Below, piece by piece: positions 8,374 to 16,628 of a stretch of 55,661 nt of DNA. This stretch comes from Sphingomonas sp. Ant H11 (GTDB lineage Bacteria > Pseudomonadota > Alphaproteobacteria > Sphingomonadales > Sphingomonadaceae). The stretch's first letter is position 1. Each line of letters starts with the position of its first letter. The notes beneath the pieces were generated by a model, which did not search any database, had not been told where the DNA came from, and saw only the letters and a program-made list of their open reading frames with translations. The position numbers and the translations under genes were made by a program. The stretch lies in the NCBI RefSeq assembly GCF_000797515.1, contig NZ_JSBN01000093.1:1-55661 (forward strand). Direction: 5' to 3'.

Positions 8374-9848
8374 TGTCCAGCCCACGCCGCATCGTTATTG
8401 CCGGGGGCGGCACAGCGGGCTGGATGGCGGCGGCCGCGATCGCGCGGACGATGGGCCGCACCGCCGAGGTGACGCTGGTGGAATCCGACGCGATCGGGAC
8501 GATCGGAGTGGGGGAATCGACGATCCCGCCGCTCGTCACCTACAACCGGCTGCTCGGCATCGGCGAGGCCGATTTCATGCGCGCGACACAGGCGACCTTC
8601 AAGCTCGGCATCCTGTTCGATGGCTGGAAGGACGGTAGCGATCGCTATTTCCACTCGTTCGGGATTACCGGGCAGGACCATTGGTCGGCGGGCTTCCAGC
8701 ATTTCTGGCTGAACGGTCGCGAGCGCGGTCACGACGCGGCGTATGACGCCTATTGCCTAGAGCTCGTCGCGGCGCTGGAGGGCAAGTTCGCGCATCTTCC
8801 CGACGAGCGGATGAATTATGCCTATCAGCTCGATTCGTCGCTCTACGCGCAATTCTTGCGGCGAATGGCGGAAGCCGACGGCACGCGCCGGATCGAAGGC
8901 CGCATCGCGCACGTCGCGCTCGATGGCGAGAGCGGAGACGTTGCGGGGCTCCACCTCGAATCCGGCGCGGTGGTCGAGGGCGACCTGTTCCTCGACTGTA
9001 CCGGCTTTCGCGCGCTGCTGATCGAACAGGCGTTACATGCCGGGTATGACGACTGGACCCATTGGCTGCCGTGCGATTCCGCCATCGCGGTGCAGACCGA
9101 AAACGTCCGCCCGCCCGTGCCCTATACGCGCGCGATGGCGCATGATGCCGGGTGGCAGTGGCGTATCCCGTTGCAGCATCGCACCGGCAACGGCATCGTT
9201 TATTGCAGCCGCTATCTGGAGCGCGACGCCGCGCTCGAGCGGCTGCTCGGCAATATCGAGGGGACGGTGCTGACCGAGCCGAACCACATCCGCTTCGTCA
9301 CAGGGGCGAGGCGGCGGCAATGGCATCGCAATGTCGTCGCGATCGGGCTGTCGGGCGGGTTCATGGAACCGCTCGAATCGACCAGCATCCATCTCATCCA
9401 GCGCGCGATCCTGCGGCTGATCCGGATGATGCCGGCGGGCGCGATCTCGCCGCGCGACATCGCCGAGTTCAACGACCAGCAATTTGCCGACATGGAGCAG
9501 ATCCGCGACTTTCTGATCCTCCACTATAAGGCGACCAACCGGCGCGATTCGGCGTTCTGGCGGCAATGTGCGGGGATGGCGATTCCTGACAGTCTGGCGC
9601 AAAAGATTGCCTTGTTCCGCGAGACCGGTCGCGTGTTCCGCCGCAACGAGGAGTTGTTCGCCGAAAATAGCTGGGTGCAGGTGATGATGGGGCAGGGCAT
9701 CGAGCCCGCCGCCTATCACCCGATCGCGGCCAAGCTGCGCGATGAGGAGCTGGCGAAGTTCCTGGCGACGCTGCGCGACAATGTCGTGCGTACCGTCGCC
9801 GGGTTGCCGGCGCATGCCGACTATGTCGCGCAATATTGCGGCGGCTGA
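8370..9848 (+). CDS. Flavin-dependent tryptophan halogenase family protein 2
   Basis: A second PrnA/RebH-superfamily halogenase, 492 aa, frame intact, starting at ATGATG 8370 and overlapping the cupin gene. It keeps all family hallmarks: GGGTAGW at residues 12-18, catalytic Lys78 in ATFKLGILF, WxWxIP in GWQWRIPL (Trp262, Trp264) and Glu336 in EPLESTS. It is thus more canonical than halogenase 1, which has lost the IP of WxWxIP and the serine after the Glu. The enzyme needs reduced flavin from a reductase. None is encoded in this operon; a flavin reductase-family gene lies far away at 45685. Two non-identical halogenases in one operon could modify different positions or act on different substrates. 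Confidence 0.9.
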   Translation: MMSSPRRIVIAGGGTAGWMAAAAIARTMGRTAEVTLVESDAIGTIGVGESTIPPLVTYNRLLGIGEADFMRATQATFKLGILFDGWKDGSDRYFHSFGITGQDHWSAGFQHFWLNGRERGHDAAYDAYCLELVAALEGKFAHLPDERMNYAYQLDSSLYAQFLRRMAEADGTRRIEGRIAHVALDGESGDVAGLHLESGAVVEGDLFLDCTGFRALLIEQALHAGYDDWTHWLPCDSAIAVQTENVRPPVPYTRAMAHDAGWQWRIPLQHRTGNGIVYCSRYLERDAALERLLGNIEGTVLTEPNHIRFVTGARRRQWHRNVVAIGLSGGFMEPLESTSIHLIQRAILRLIRMMPAGAISPRDIAEFNDQQFADMEQIRDFLILHYKATNRRDSAFWRQCAGMAIPDSLAQKIALFRETGRVFRRNEELFAENSWVQVMMGQGIEPAAYHPIAAKLRDEELAKFLATLRDNVVRTVAGLPAHADYVAQYCGG

Positions 9849-9853
9849 AGACA

Positions 9854-10900
9854 ATGGCGCGCAGGCGGCAGGCCGTCACGATCAAGCATGTCGCGGCGGA
9901 TACGGGCGTGTCGTTGCAAACCGTCAGCCGTGTGATCAACAAGGAGCCGGGCGTCCGGCCCGAGACCGCTGCACGCGTGCAGGAGGCGATCGATCGGCTG
10001 GGCTATGTGCCGTCGATCGCGGCGCAGCGGATGGGCGGCTCGCGCTCCTATCTGATCGTCGCGCTCAACGATCGCGAACGCACGATCGCCGACTGGCGTG
10101 CGCGGCAGGGCACCGACTGGGTCGACCAGATGCTGCTCGGCGGGATGCTGACCTGCGCGACCTATGGCTATCGCATGATCGTCGAGCTGGTCGACACGCA
10201 TAGCGACCATATCGAGCGCGAGCTGATGGCCGCGATCGCGGCGCTCCAGCCCGATGGCGTTATCCTGACGCCGCCGCATTCGGAGAACCCGCTGATCGCG
10301 GACTTGCTGGAGGCCCAGCGGATCAGTTTCGCGCGGATCGGCTCGCGGCGGGCAGGCGCGGGCTTTGCGCTGACGATGGACGATGAGCGCGCGGCGCGGA
10401 TCGCGACCGAGCATCTCATCGCGCTCGGGCATACACGGATCGGCTTCATCGCGGGGCCTCCCGATTATGAGCTCAGCGCGTGGCGCACCGATGGCTGGCG
10501 TGCAGCAATGGCGGCGGCAGGGCTGGCGGACGATTTGCTGACGCGCGGCGATTTTGGATACGCGTCGGGGCGGGAGGCCGCGATCGCTTTGCTCGATGCG
10601 GCCGACCCGGCGACCGCGATCATCGCCAGCAACGATCAGATGGCGCTCGCGACGCTTGAGACGTGCCGGGAGCGCAGGATCGCGGTACCCCGCGACCTGT
10701 CGCTGATCAGCTTCGACAACACCCCGATCGTCCGCTTCACGCATCCGCCGCTGACCGCAGTGGACCAGCCGATCGCCGATCTGGCGGCCCGCGCGGTCGA
10801 GCTCATCATTGCCGAACTCGCAGGGCGTGATTCACCGGGGCAGCCGATCATTGTCCCGGCGAAGCTAGAGCTGCGCCAATCGACCGCACGACGCCGATAA
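9854..10900 (+). CDS. LacI family transcriptional regulator
   Basis: 348 aa from ATG 9854, five bases after the halogenase 2 stop; an upstream in-frame start at 9836 overlaps that gene and is less likely. The N-terminal LacI helix-turn-helix with hinge helix is clear (VTIKHVAADTGVSLQTVSRV, then NKEPGVRPETAARV). It is followed by a periplasmic-binding-protein-like sensor domain (DGVILTPPHSENPL, TRIGFIAGPPDYEL, AIIASNDQMALATL, SLISFDNTPIVRF). The protein should bind the paired GAACGTTC sites at 1821 and 1887 and respond to a sugar released by the GH3 enzyme. As last gene of the operon it would be autoregulated. Ligand identity is inferred, not seen. Confidence 0.93.
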   Translation: MARRRQAVTIKHVAADTGVSLQTVSRVINKEPGVRPETAARVQEAIDRLGYVPSIAAQRMGGSRSYLIVALNDRERTIADWRARQGTDWVDQMLLGGMLTCATYGYRMIVELVDTHSDHIERELMAAIAALQPDGVILTPPHSENPLIADLLEAQRISFARIGSRRAGAGFALTMDDERAARIATEHLIALGHTRIGFIAGPPDYELSAWRTDGWRAAMAAAGLADDLLTRGDFGYASGREAAIALLDAADPATAIIASNDQMALATLETCRERRIAVPRDLSLISFDNTPIVRFTHPPLTAVDQPIADLAARAVELIIAELAGRDSPGQPIIVPAKLELRQSTARRR

Positions 10901-10952
10901 CCCTTTGCAATCCCCTGGCTGTGGCGATGCCGATGTCCTAAGCAGGCGTCAC

Positions 10953-12167
10953 ATGACCGCGCATTCCGACCGCTTCTTCGCTGTCCGCAAGGCGAAGCGA
11001 TCGCCCGCACTGATTCCGGTGCTTGGTGCGCTTGGATACGCCGGATGCGTCGTTGCGTATCTGCCGTTGTTAACTTTGCTGTTGCCACTGCGGATCGAGT
11101 TGATTGCCGGGGAAGCGCGGTTCGGTGTGCTCGCGACGGCGATGATCGCAGGTGCCGCGATGGCCAGCATTGCGGGTATCCTATTCGGATGGCTTAGCGA
11201 CCGTTCGCTCGAGCGCGGCACGGGACGGCGATACTGGATCGCCGCAGGCCTTGTCGCGACGATCGCGTCGTACGCGGGCATTGCCAGCGCACGGACGCCC
11301 GCGATGCTCGTCCTATCGGTGATGGCGTTTCAGGTCGCGCTCAACATCGCCCTGGCCCCGCTTATGGCGCTGCTCGCTGAGGAAAGCCCGGATCGACAGA
11401 ATGGCCTGATGAGCGGCCTGCTCGCCGGGGCTCAGCCGCTTGGTGCGGCGATCGGGCCGCTATTGGTGAAATGGGGGCCCCCGACGTTGGGCCTGCGCCT
11501 AGCCGTGATCTCGGTCGTTGTCGTCATTTCCCTCGGGCCATTGCTGGCGACATCGCCCAAGCCGACGTTGCCGGTGGCGGATCGCACGGTTGCGGTATCG
11601 TCACCCGACCTCGTCATTGCGTGGATATCGCGCCTGATCGTCCAGATTCCCGGTAACGTGGTGTCCGCATATTTCCTGTTCTTCATGGAGCGGTTCGCGA
11701 CACCCGCCGCACGCGGCGGTGTGTCGGCACAGGTGGGGGCGTTGATCTTTTTGGCGAACATCGTGCCATTGCCCTTCGCCGTTATGTTGGGCCGTTGGTC
11801 AGACAGGTTGGAGCGGCGCAAGCCGTTTATGATGATTGCCGTTATTCTCGATGCGGCCGGTCTCGTCATGATGGCCTGCGCGACCAACTGGACTTCGGCC
11901 GCGATAGGCCTTTGCATTTATTCGATCGGCTGGACTGTCTTCCTCACCTTGCAAATCGGTTTCGTCATGCAATTGCTTCCCAACCCGCGTCGGCGTGGGC
12001 GCGATCTCGGGCTGATCAATTTGGCGAATACCGCACCCGTGCTCATTGGCCCGGCATTGGCGTGGTGGCTCGCGACACCCCAGAATTTCAGCACGCTGTT
12101 TTTGACCCTGGCTATTCTGTCATTTGTTGGTGGGGCGACCATGCTTGGAGTAACCGGGCGGAAATAG
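10953..12167 (+). CDS. Major facilitator superfamily transporter, substrate unknown
   Basis: 404 aa from ATG 10953; an earlier in-frame start at 10905 gives an unlikely polar leader. About 12 hydrophobic segments are visible, with the MFS loop motif FGWLSDRSLERGTGRRYW after TM2 and its repeat LGRWSDRLERRKPF in the second half. It lies 52 bases after the LacI gene on the same strand and may be the inner-membrane sugar porter of that locus. No specificity can be read from the sequence, and it could equally start its own transcription unit. Confidence 0.85.
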   Translation: MTAHSDRFFAVRKAKRSPALIPVLGALGYAGCVVAYLPLLTLLLPLRIELIAGEARFGVLATAMIAGAAMASIAGILFGWLSDRSLERGTGRRYWIAAGLVATIASYAGIASARTPAMLVLSVMAFQVALNIALAPLMALLAEESPDRQNGLMSGLLAGAQPLGAAIGPLLVKWGPPTLGLRLAVISVVVVISLGPLLATSPKPTLPVADRTVAVSSPDLVIAWISRLIVQIPGNVVSAYFLFFMERFATPAARGGVSAQVGALIFLANIVPLPFAVMLGRWSDRLERRKPFMMIAVILDAAGLVMMACATNWTSAAIGLCIYSIGWTVFLTLQIGFVMQLLPNPRRRGRDLGLINLANTAPVLIGPALAWWLATPQNFSTLFLTLAILSFVGGATMLGVTGRK

Positions 12168-12496
12168 TCCGTTTCGCGGGATGCCGCGCGTTTCCGGACC
12201 GGCGGCATGTTTTGCTTTTGCCAGCGGGGCCGGAGCGGCACCCGCAGTCGGTGTTTATCGACGAAGCCGGGGCGAAAGGCCTGCCGTACGAGCGCGATCG
12301 GCATCCTCTTTACTCTCCTCATTGCAGTCTTTCGCACTGTCGCAAGCGGGTCGGGGGAGGTCGCCCGCGCGTCGTCGGCTAACCGGCGCGGGGACGGATT
12401 TCGCTATACTCATCCTCATCCGTAACCAATCCTTGCGCCGTTCTGCATTTTGAAGCATAGCACAGGACAGTTCTGGAATATCACATTGGCGAATTG
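12168..12496. other. Gap without a recognisable gene
   Basis: 329 bases between the MFS gene and the aldo/keto reductase. Short open frames exist on both strands but none looks like a protein family. The right-hand 90 bases are AT-richer and probably carry the promoter of the 12497-15686 operon; TATACT near 12411 is a possible -10 element but has no convincing -35 partner. No repeat or RNA structure was recognised. Confidence 0.4.
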
Positions 12497-13542
12497 ATGT
12501 TTGATTGTCGATCTCCGCGGGACGCCGGCGATAAGGTCGTGGGTTTGGGGTTCGGGTGCGCCGCGCTCGGCAATCTGTATGCGCCGATCAGCGACCAAGA
12601 CGCGCGAGCGGCGATCGACGCGGCGCGCAGCGCCGGGATCGCGTTTTTTCGACACCGCGCCCTTTTACGGTTTCGGTCTGAGCGAACGGCGCCTGGGCGA
12701 CGCGCTCCGCGGGGACAGCGGCCTGGTCGTGTCCAGCAAGGTCGGCCGTCTGCTGGTTCCGGATGAAGCGCAAACGGTCGAGCAGTCGCGCGACGGTTTC
12801 CTTTCGCCGCTGCCGTTTCGCGTCGCCTATGACTATAGCTATGATGGCATCCTGAGGTCGCATGAAGCGAGCTTGCAGCGCCTCGGTCTTGCCCGGATCA
12901 ATATCCTGCTGGTCCATGACATTGGCCGCGCGAACCATGGCGACGACAATGCACGCTATTGGCAGCAACTCACGCACGGCGGGGGGTTTTCGCGCGCTGG
13001 AGGAACTGCGCGCGAGCAAGGCGATCGACGGCTTCGGGCTGGGCGTCAACGAGACTGCGATCTGCCTGCAGGCGATGCGCGAGACGCGGCTCGATATGGT
13101 ATTGCTTGCGGGGCGCTACACGTTGCTCGAACAGGATGCGCTCAATGCGTTCCTGCCGACGTGCGTCGCGCAGAACGTCTCGGTGGTGATCGGCGGCCCC
13201 TATAATAGCGGTATCCTCGCCACGGGAACGCGGAGCGGTGCGCCGATGCATTACGACTATGCCATCGCGCCACCCGCAATCGTCGAGCGAGTCCGCCGGA
13301 TCGAGCGGATCGCCGATGCGCATGCGGTCCCGCTCGCCGCGGCGGCCTTGCGCTTTCCGATCGCGCATCCTGCGGTGGCGCGCGTGCTACCGGGACTGGC
13401 CAGTGCCGCGCAGGTCGAGCGCACGCTGGAGGTCTACAACACTAAGATCCCCGACGATTTCTGGCGCGATTTGCGGCAGGCGGGCCTTATCCGCGCAGAT
13501 GCACCGGTGCCATCGCCAGCCATGGCGGGGACGGAGCTGTGA
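12497..13542 (+). CDS. Aldo/keto reductase, candidate L-fucose dehydrogenase (two frameshifts)
   Basis: Aldo/keto reductase of about 347 aa spread over three frames: VVGLGFGCAALGNLY, then FFDTAPFYGFGLSERRLG to ARYWQQLTHGGGF, then RALEELRASKAIDGFGLGVN to the end. Breaks are one T too many in T6 at 12644-12649 and one extra base in GGGGGGTTTT at 12981-12990. The catalytic tetrad is present: Asp and Tyr of FDTAPFYG, Lys of VVSSKVGR and His of LLVHDIG. The family includes NAD(P)-dependent L-fucose and D-threo-aldose 1-dehydrogenases, and this gene sits with lactonase, dehydratase and diketo-acid hydrolase genes. It is therefore the best candidate to oxidise L-fucose to its lactone; the assignment rests on context. 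The start at ATG 12497 is approximate. The stop overlaps the next start (GTGA). Confidence 0.8.
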
Positions 13543-14510
13543 CCGCACGCCATCGTGTTCGCGTCACCCGCCGTTTGCCCGAGGCAGTCGAGGCGCGGCT
13601 CGCGGTGCAGTATGACGTCGTATTAAACCAACCGGACATCGCGCTGAGCGCGACCGAATTGCGCGGCGCGATGCGCGAATTCGACGCAATTTTGCCGACG
13701 ATCACCGACCGGATCGATGCCGATGTGTTGGCGACCTCGGGCCGCCGCGCCGCGTTGATCGCCAATTATGGTGCTGGCGTCGACCATATCGATCTTGCCG
13801 CTGCGCGCGCGGCCGGGATCGCGGTGAGCAACACGCCCGGCGCGCTGACCGAAGCCACGGCTGAACTGGCGATCCTGTTGATGCTGATGGCCGCGCGGCG
13901 CGCCGGTGAAGGTGAACGCGAGCTGCGCGCGGGGGAATGGACCGGCTGGCGGCCGACGCATCTCGTCGGCCAGTCGCTCGATGGCTGTACGCTCGGGCTG
14001 ATCGGCTTTGGCCGGATCGCGCAAGGCACCGCGGCGCGTGCTCGCGGGCTCGGCATGCGCATCCTCTATTTCTCGCGCAGCCCCGCCGCGACCGAGATCG
14101 AGGCGGCGCTGGGGGCGAGCCGAGTCGATACCGCCGAAGCATTGATGGCGGAGGCGGACGTCGTATCGCTCCACATCCCGGGCGGCCGGGCGACTCATCA
14201 TTTTGTCGATGCGGTCTTACTGGCCAAGGCGAAGCCGGGCGCGATCCTCGTCAACACCGCGCGTGGCTCGGTGGTCGACGAGGCGGCTTTGGTGGCGGCT
14301 CTGGCGGAAGGGCGGATCGCGGCGGCCGGGCTCGACGTCTATGAGAACGAGCCGACTGTCAGCGCGGCGCTGCTGGCCAGCCCGCGCACCGTGCTGTTGC
14401 CGCACCTCGGCAGCGCAACGAAGGGCGCGCGCGAAGCGATGGGAATGCAGGCGGTCGACAATCTCGACGCCTTTTTTGCGGGCCGTGCCCTGCCCGACCG
14501 TGTCGCCTGA
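13539..14510 (+). CDS. D-isomer-specific 2-hydroxyacid dehydrogenase (glyoxylate/hydroxypyruvate reductase type)
   Basis: 323 aa from GTG 13539, overlapping the preceding stop by GTGA. The family layout is complete: the catalytic-domain start (TARHRVRVTRRLPEAVEARL), the NAD(P) Rossmann motif LGLIGFGRIAQGTA, the arginine region NTARGSVVDEAAL and the catalytic histidine in LLPHLGSAT. Such enzymes reduce hydroxypyruvate to D-glycerate or glyoxylate to glycolate. The next gene, which starts inside its 3' end, is a D-glycerate 3-kinase. The pair therefore probably channels hydroxypyruvate to 3-phosphoglycerate. These two steps are not part of the textbook L-fucose route and may serve a glycolate-producing side branch. 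Confidence 0.9.
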   Translation: MTARHRVRVTRRLPEAVEARLAVQYDVVLNQPDIALSATELRGAMREFDAILPTITDRIDADVLATSGRRAALIANYGAGVDHIDLAAARAAGIAVSNTPGALTEATAELAILLMLMAARRAGEGERELRAGEWTGWRPTHLVGQSLDGCTLGLIGFGRIAQGTAARARGLGMRILYFSRSPAATEIEAALGASRVDTAEALMAEADVVSLHIPGGRATHHFVDAVLLAKAKPGAILVNTARGSVVDEAALVAALAEGRIAAAGLDVYENEPTVSAALLASPRTVLLPHLGSATKGAREAMGMQAVDNLDAFFAGRALPDRVA

Positions 14511-15294
14511 GGCGATCCTCGCCGACGCGATCGAACGCGCGCTTGTGCATCCGCGCCGGGTCCCGCTCGTGCTCGGCCTGTGTGGGGCTCAAGGGAGTGG
14601 GAAGTCGACCGTCGCCGCGGCGCTCGCCGCGCGCTTTCCGCATTCGGTGGTGCTGTCGCTCGACGATCTTTATCATATGCGGCGCGAGCGCGCACGGCTC
14701 GCTGCGGCGGTCCACCCGCTATTCGCAACGCGCGGCGTTCCGGGAACGCACGATATCGCGCTTGGGCTGGATACGTTTGCAGCGCTCGACGCGCGACAGG
14801 CGGCACCGCTACCGCGCTTTGACAAGGCGAGTGACGATCGTGTCGAGGCAGCGCTTTGGACGAGTGCACCCGTGCCCGCGCAATTGGTGATCTTCGAAGG
14901 CTGGTGCGTCGGTGCCCGGCCGCAGGACGCGGTGGCGCTGCTGGATCCGGTCAACGTGCTGGAGCGCGAGCGCGACCCGCATGGGGTGTGGCGGCGCTAC
15001 GCCAATGCCGCGCTTGCGGGCGCGTATCAGCGGCTGTTCGCGCGGATCGACATGCTTGCACTGTTGCGCGCGCCGAGCTGGGGGCGGGTGCTGGACTGGC
15101 GGCTGGAGCAGGAACGGGCGCTGCGCCAGTCGGGTGCGCGCGGCGACGGGGTGATGGCCGACGCCGAGGTGCGGGTGTTCGTCAGCCATTACGAACGGCT
15201 GACGCGGCACGTCCTCGACACCATGCCTGCCTATGCCGATCTGGTGTTGCAGCTCGACGACGACCGAAACTGCGTCGCCGTACATCGGCGCTGA
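14500..15294 (+). CDS. D-glycerate 3-kinase (PRK-like P-loop kinase)
   Basis: 264 aa from GTG 14500, overlapping the dehydrogenase stop at 14508-14510. The P-loop GAQGSGKST is near residues 28-36. It is followed by SLDDLYHMRRERARLA and VHPLFATRGVPGTHD, the pattern of plant/fungal-type glycerate kinase, and then VIFEGWCVGARPQ. The family phosphorylates D-glycerate to 3-phosphoglycerate with ATP. Co-translation with a hydroxypyruvate/glyoxylate reductase supports that role. The frame is intact and the length normal. It resembles neither the GarK/GlxK nor the GckA/TtuD type of bacterial glycerate kinase. Confidence 0.88.
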   Translation: MSPEAILADAIERALVHPRRVPLVLGLCGAQGSGKSTVAAALAARFPHSVVLSLDDLYHMRRERARLAAAVHPLFATRGVPGTHDIALGLDTFAALDARQAAPLPRFDKASDDRVEAALWTSAPVPAQLVIFEGWCVGARPQDAVALLDPVNVLERERDPHGVWRRYANAALAGAYQRLFARIDMLALLRAPSWGRVLDWRLEQERALRQSGARGDGVMADAEVRVFVSHYERLTRHVLDTMPAYADLVLQLDDDRNCVAVHRR

Positions 15295-15340
15295 CGGTTG
15301 CACCCAACTGACGCTACTCTACCCGATCCGGAGGATATCG

Positions 15341-15686
15341 ATGCGCCACGTGCTTCTGCTCGATCTGCAGGATGATGCCGAGCTGATCGCTGCATACCGC
15401 CACTGGCACCGTCCCGGACGGCCGCCCGCCGCCGTGACGCGCGCGATCCGGGCGGGCGGTGTGGCCGCACTCGACATCTGGCATGTCGGGGACCGGCTGG
15501 TGATGGTGATGGAGACCACGCCCGATTTCGACCCCGTCGCCAACGCCGCGCGCGAGGCGGCCGATCCCGCGGTCGGGGCGTGGGATGTGTTGATGGACCG
15601 CTTCCAGCGCCGCTTGCCGTTTGCGGCGGATGGGGGAAAAATGGGTCGCGGCGGAGCGTATTTACAGCCTGGACGAGCAGCCGTAG
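15341..15686 (+). CDS. L-rhamnose/L-fucose mutarotase family protein (one frameshift)
   Basis: Small enzyme of about 114 aa that interconverts the alpha and beta anomers of a 6-deoxy sugar (DUF718, RhaM/FucU-like). The start ATG 15341 follows GGAGGA. The family pattern is clear: MRHVLLLDLQDD, AYRHWHRPG, ALDIWHVGDRLVMVME and WDVLMDRFQ. Near the end one A too many (A5 at 15637-15641) shifts the frame. Removing it gives the expected finish GGKWVAAERIYSLDEQP and TAG 15684-15686. It ends eight bases from the convergent GntR gene. Next to the aldo/keto reductase it would feed the reactive anomer of fucose into oxidation. Confidence 0.88.
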
Positions 15687-15693
15687 CGGCGCG

Positions 15694-16446
15694 CTATTGC
15701 ATCCCCAGGAGGCGCTGCAGCGCGAGCTGAAAATGCGTCACCAGCGCGGCCTCGGCGGCGTCCGCATCGCGCGCGACACACGCGGTCAGAATGTCGAGAT
15801 GCTCTCGCAGGGTGCGGATCGCCAGCGGGCGGGTGGTCAGCCAATCGAGCCGTACCAGCGTCACGTAATTCTTAAGGCGGCGCGCAGTCACTTCGATCAA
15901 CTGGTTGCGCAGCGCCGATATCAACGCGCCGTGCAATTGCTCTTCGAGACGGTCGAGCATGGCTTCATCGTCCGGCTCCCAAGAGCCCTCCTCCAGCCGG
16001 GCGAGCAGCGCGCTATGACCGTCGACCATCGCCTGGATTTCGCCGGCATCGCCGCTTTCCGCCAGCGCACGGGCACCCGCACGCTCGATCAACGAGCGAA
16101 ACTGATATGTCGACCGGGAGAGCTCGAGGTCGGAGCGGATGAAACGGATACACGACCGGGCGTGAATCGTGACCAGTCCTTCGGTTTCCAGTCGGCGCAG
16201 CGCGTCGCGCAGTGGCTGCATCGTCATGCCGAACAGCCGCACCAGATCGGCCTGCGACAATTCCGCACCGAGCGGGATCGTGCGGTCGAACAGCCCCTTC
16301 AAGATTGCGTCATACGCTTTGTCTGACAGGCTGGGTTCGTTATCGCCCAACAGGTCGAGCTCGATCGCCTTGGCTGGCTCGGTTTTCGATTTTCCGGCTA
16401 CGGCCCGCATCCGATTCAGTTTCCACAAAATTGGCCGGTCCGCCAA
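15694..16446 (-). CDS. GntR family regulator, FCD (FadR-like) subgroup
   Basis: Up to 250 aa; the true start may be Met13 (MRAVAGKSK). A winged helix (LSDKAYDAILKGLFDRTI, LSQADLVRLFGMTMQPLRDA, LRRLETEGLVTI) is followed by the alpha-helical FCD ligand domain (YQFRSLIERAGARALA, EEQLHGALISALRN, REHLDILTACVARDADAA). FCD regulators usually repress sugar-acid or organic-acid catabolic genes and release DNA on binding an intermediate. It is divergent from TBDR 2 and separated from it by 182 bases, so it probably controls the fucose operon in response to fuconate or a keto-deoxy acid. This ligand assignment is inferred. Confidence 0.9.
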   Translation of the reverse strand: MADRPILWKLNRMRAVAGKSKTEPAKAIELDLLGDNEPSLSDKAYDAILKGLFDRTIPLGAELSQADLVRLFGMTMQPLRDALRRLETEGLVTIHARSCIRFIRSDLELSRSTYQFRSLIERAGARALAESGDAGEIQAMVDGHSALLARLEEGSWEPDDEAMLDRLEEQLHGALISALRNQLIEVTARRLKNYVTLVRLDWLTTRPLAIRTLREHLDILTACVARDADAAEAALVTHFQLALQRLLGMQ

Positions 16447-16566
16447 TGCGGCGGCACGCTCATCTCCCCCACCGTAAGCGCGCCCTGGCGAAAACGCTAG
16501 CAGGAGTGCCGCGCCAGCCTCGCGAGCACGGGAGCCATCATCAGCAATGAAATTCTAATTACCGTG

Positions 16567-16604
16567 TTTGACATATCTAAAAGGCCTGATACTGATATCT
16601 CAAA
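16567..16604. promoter_or_regulatory. Possible promoter and imperfect operator for the TBDR 2 operon
   Basis: An AT-rich patch just before TBDR 2 holds TTGACA (16568-16573), a possible -35 box, and an imperfect inverted repeat: TTTGACATATCT (16567-16578) against TGATATCTCAAA (16593-16604), 10 of 12 positions matching. It is the natural place for GntR binding, but neither the -10 box nor the operator is certain. Confidence 0.35.
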
Positions 16605-16628
16605 TCAAAAAACGAAGAGGAGGGGATT

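Noticed and set aside
7343..8638. Cupin gene extending 269 bases into halogenase 2
   Set aside because: The extra 88 residues are the out-of-frame translation of the halogenase start (Arg/Gly-rich); one missing base near 8368 gives a normal ATGA overlap.
12168..12496. Minus-strand frame in the gap as a small regulator gene
   Set aside because: Composition looks protein-like in part, but no ribosome site or recognisable domain could be supported.
12497..13542. Aldo/keto reductase as a pseudogene or programmed frameshift
   Set aside because: Both shifts are one base too many in T or G/T runs, the whole catalytic tetrad is intact, and the same error type recurs in unrelated genes.
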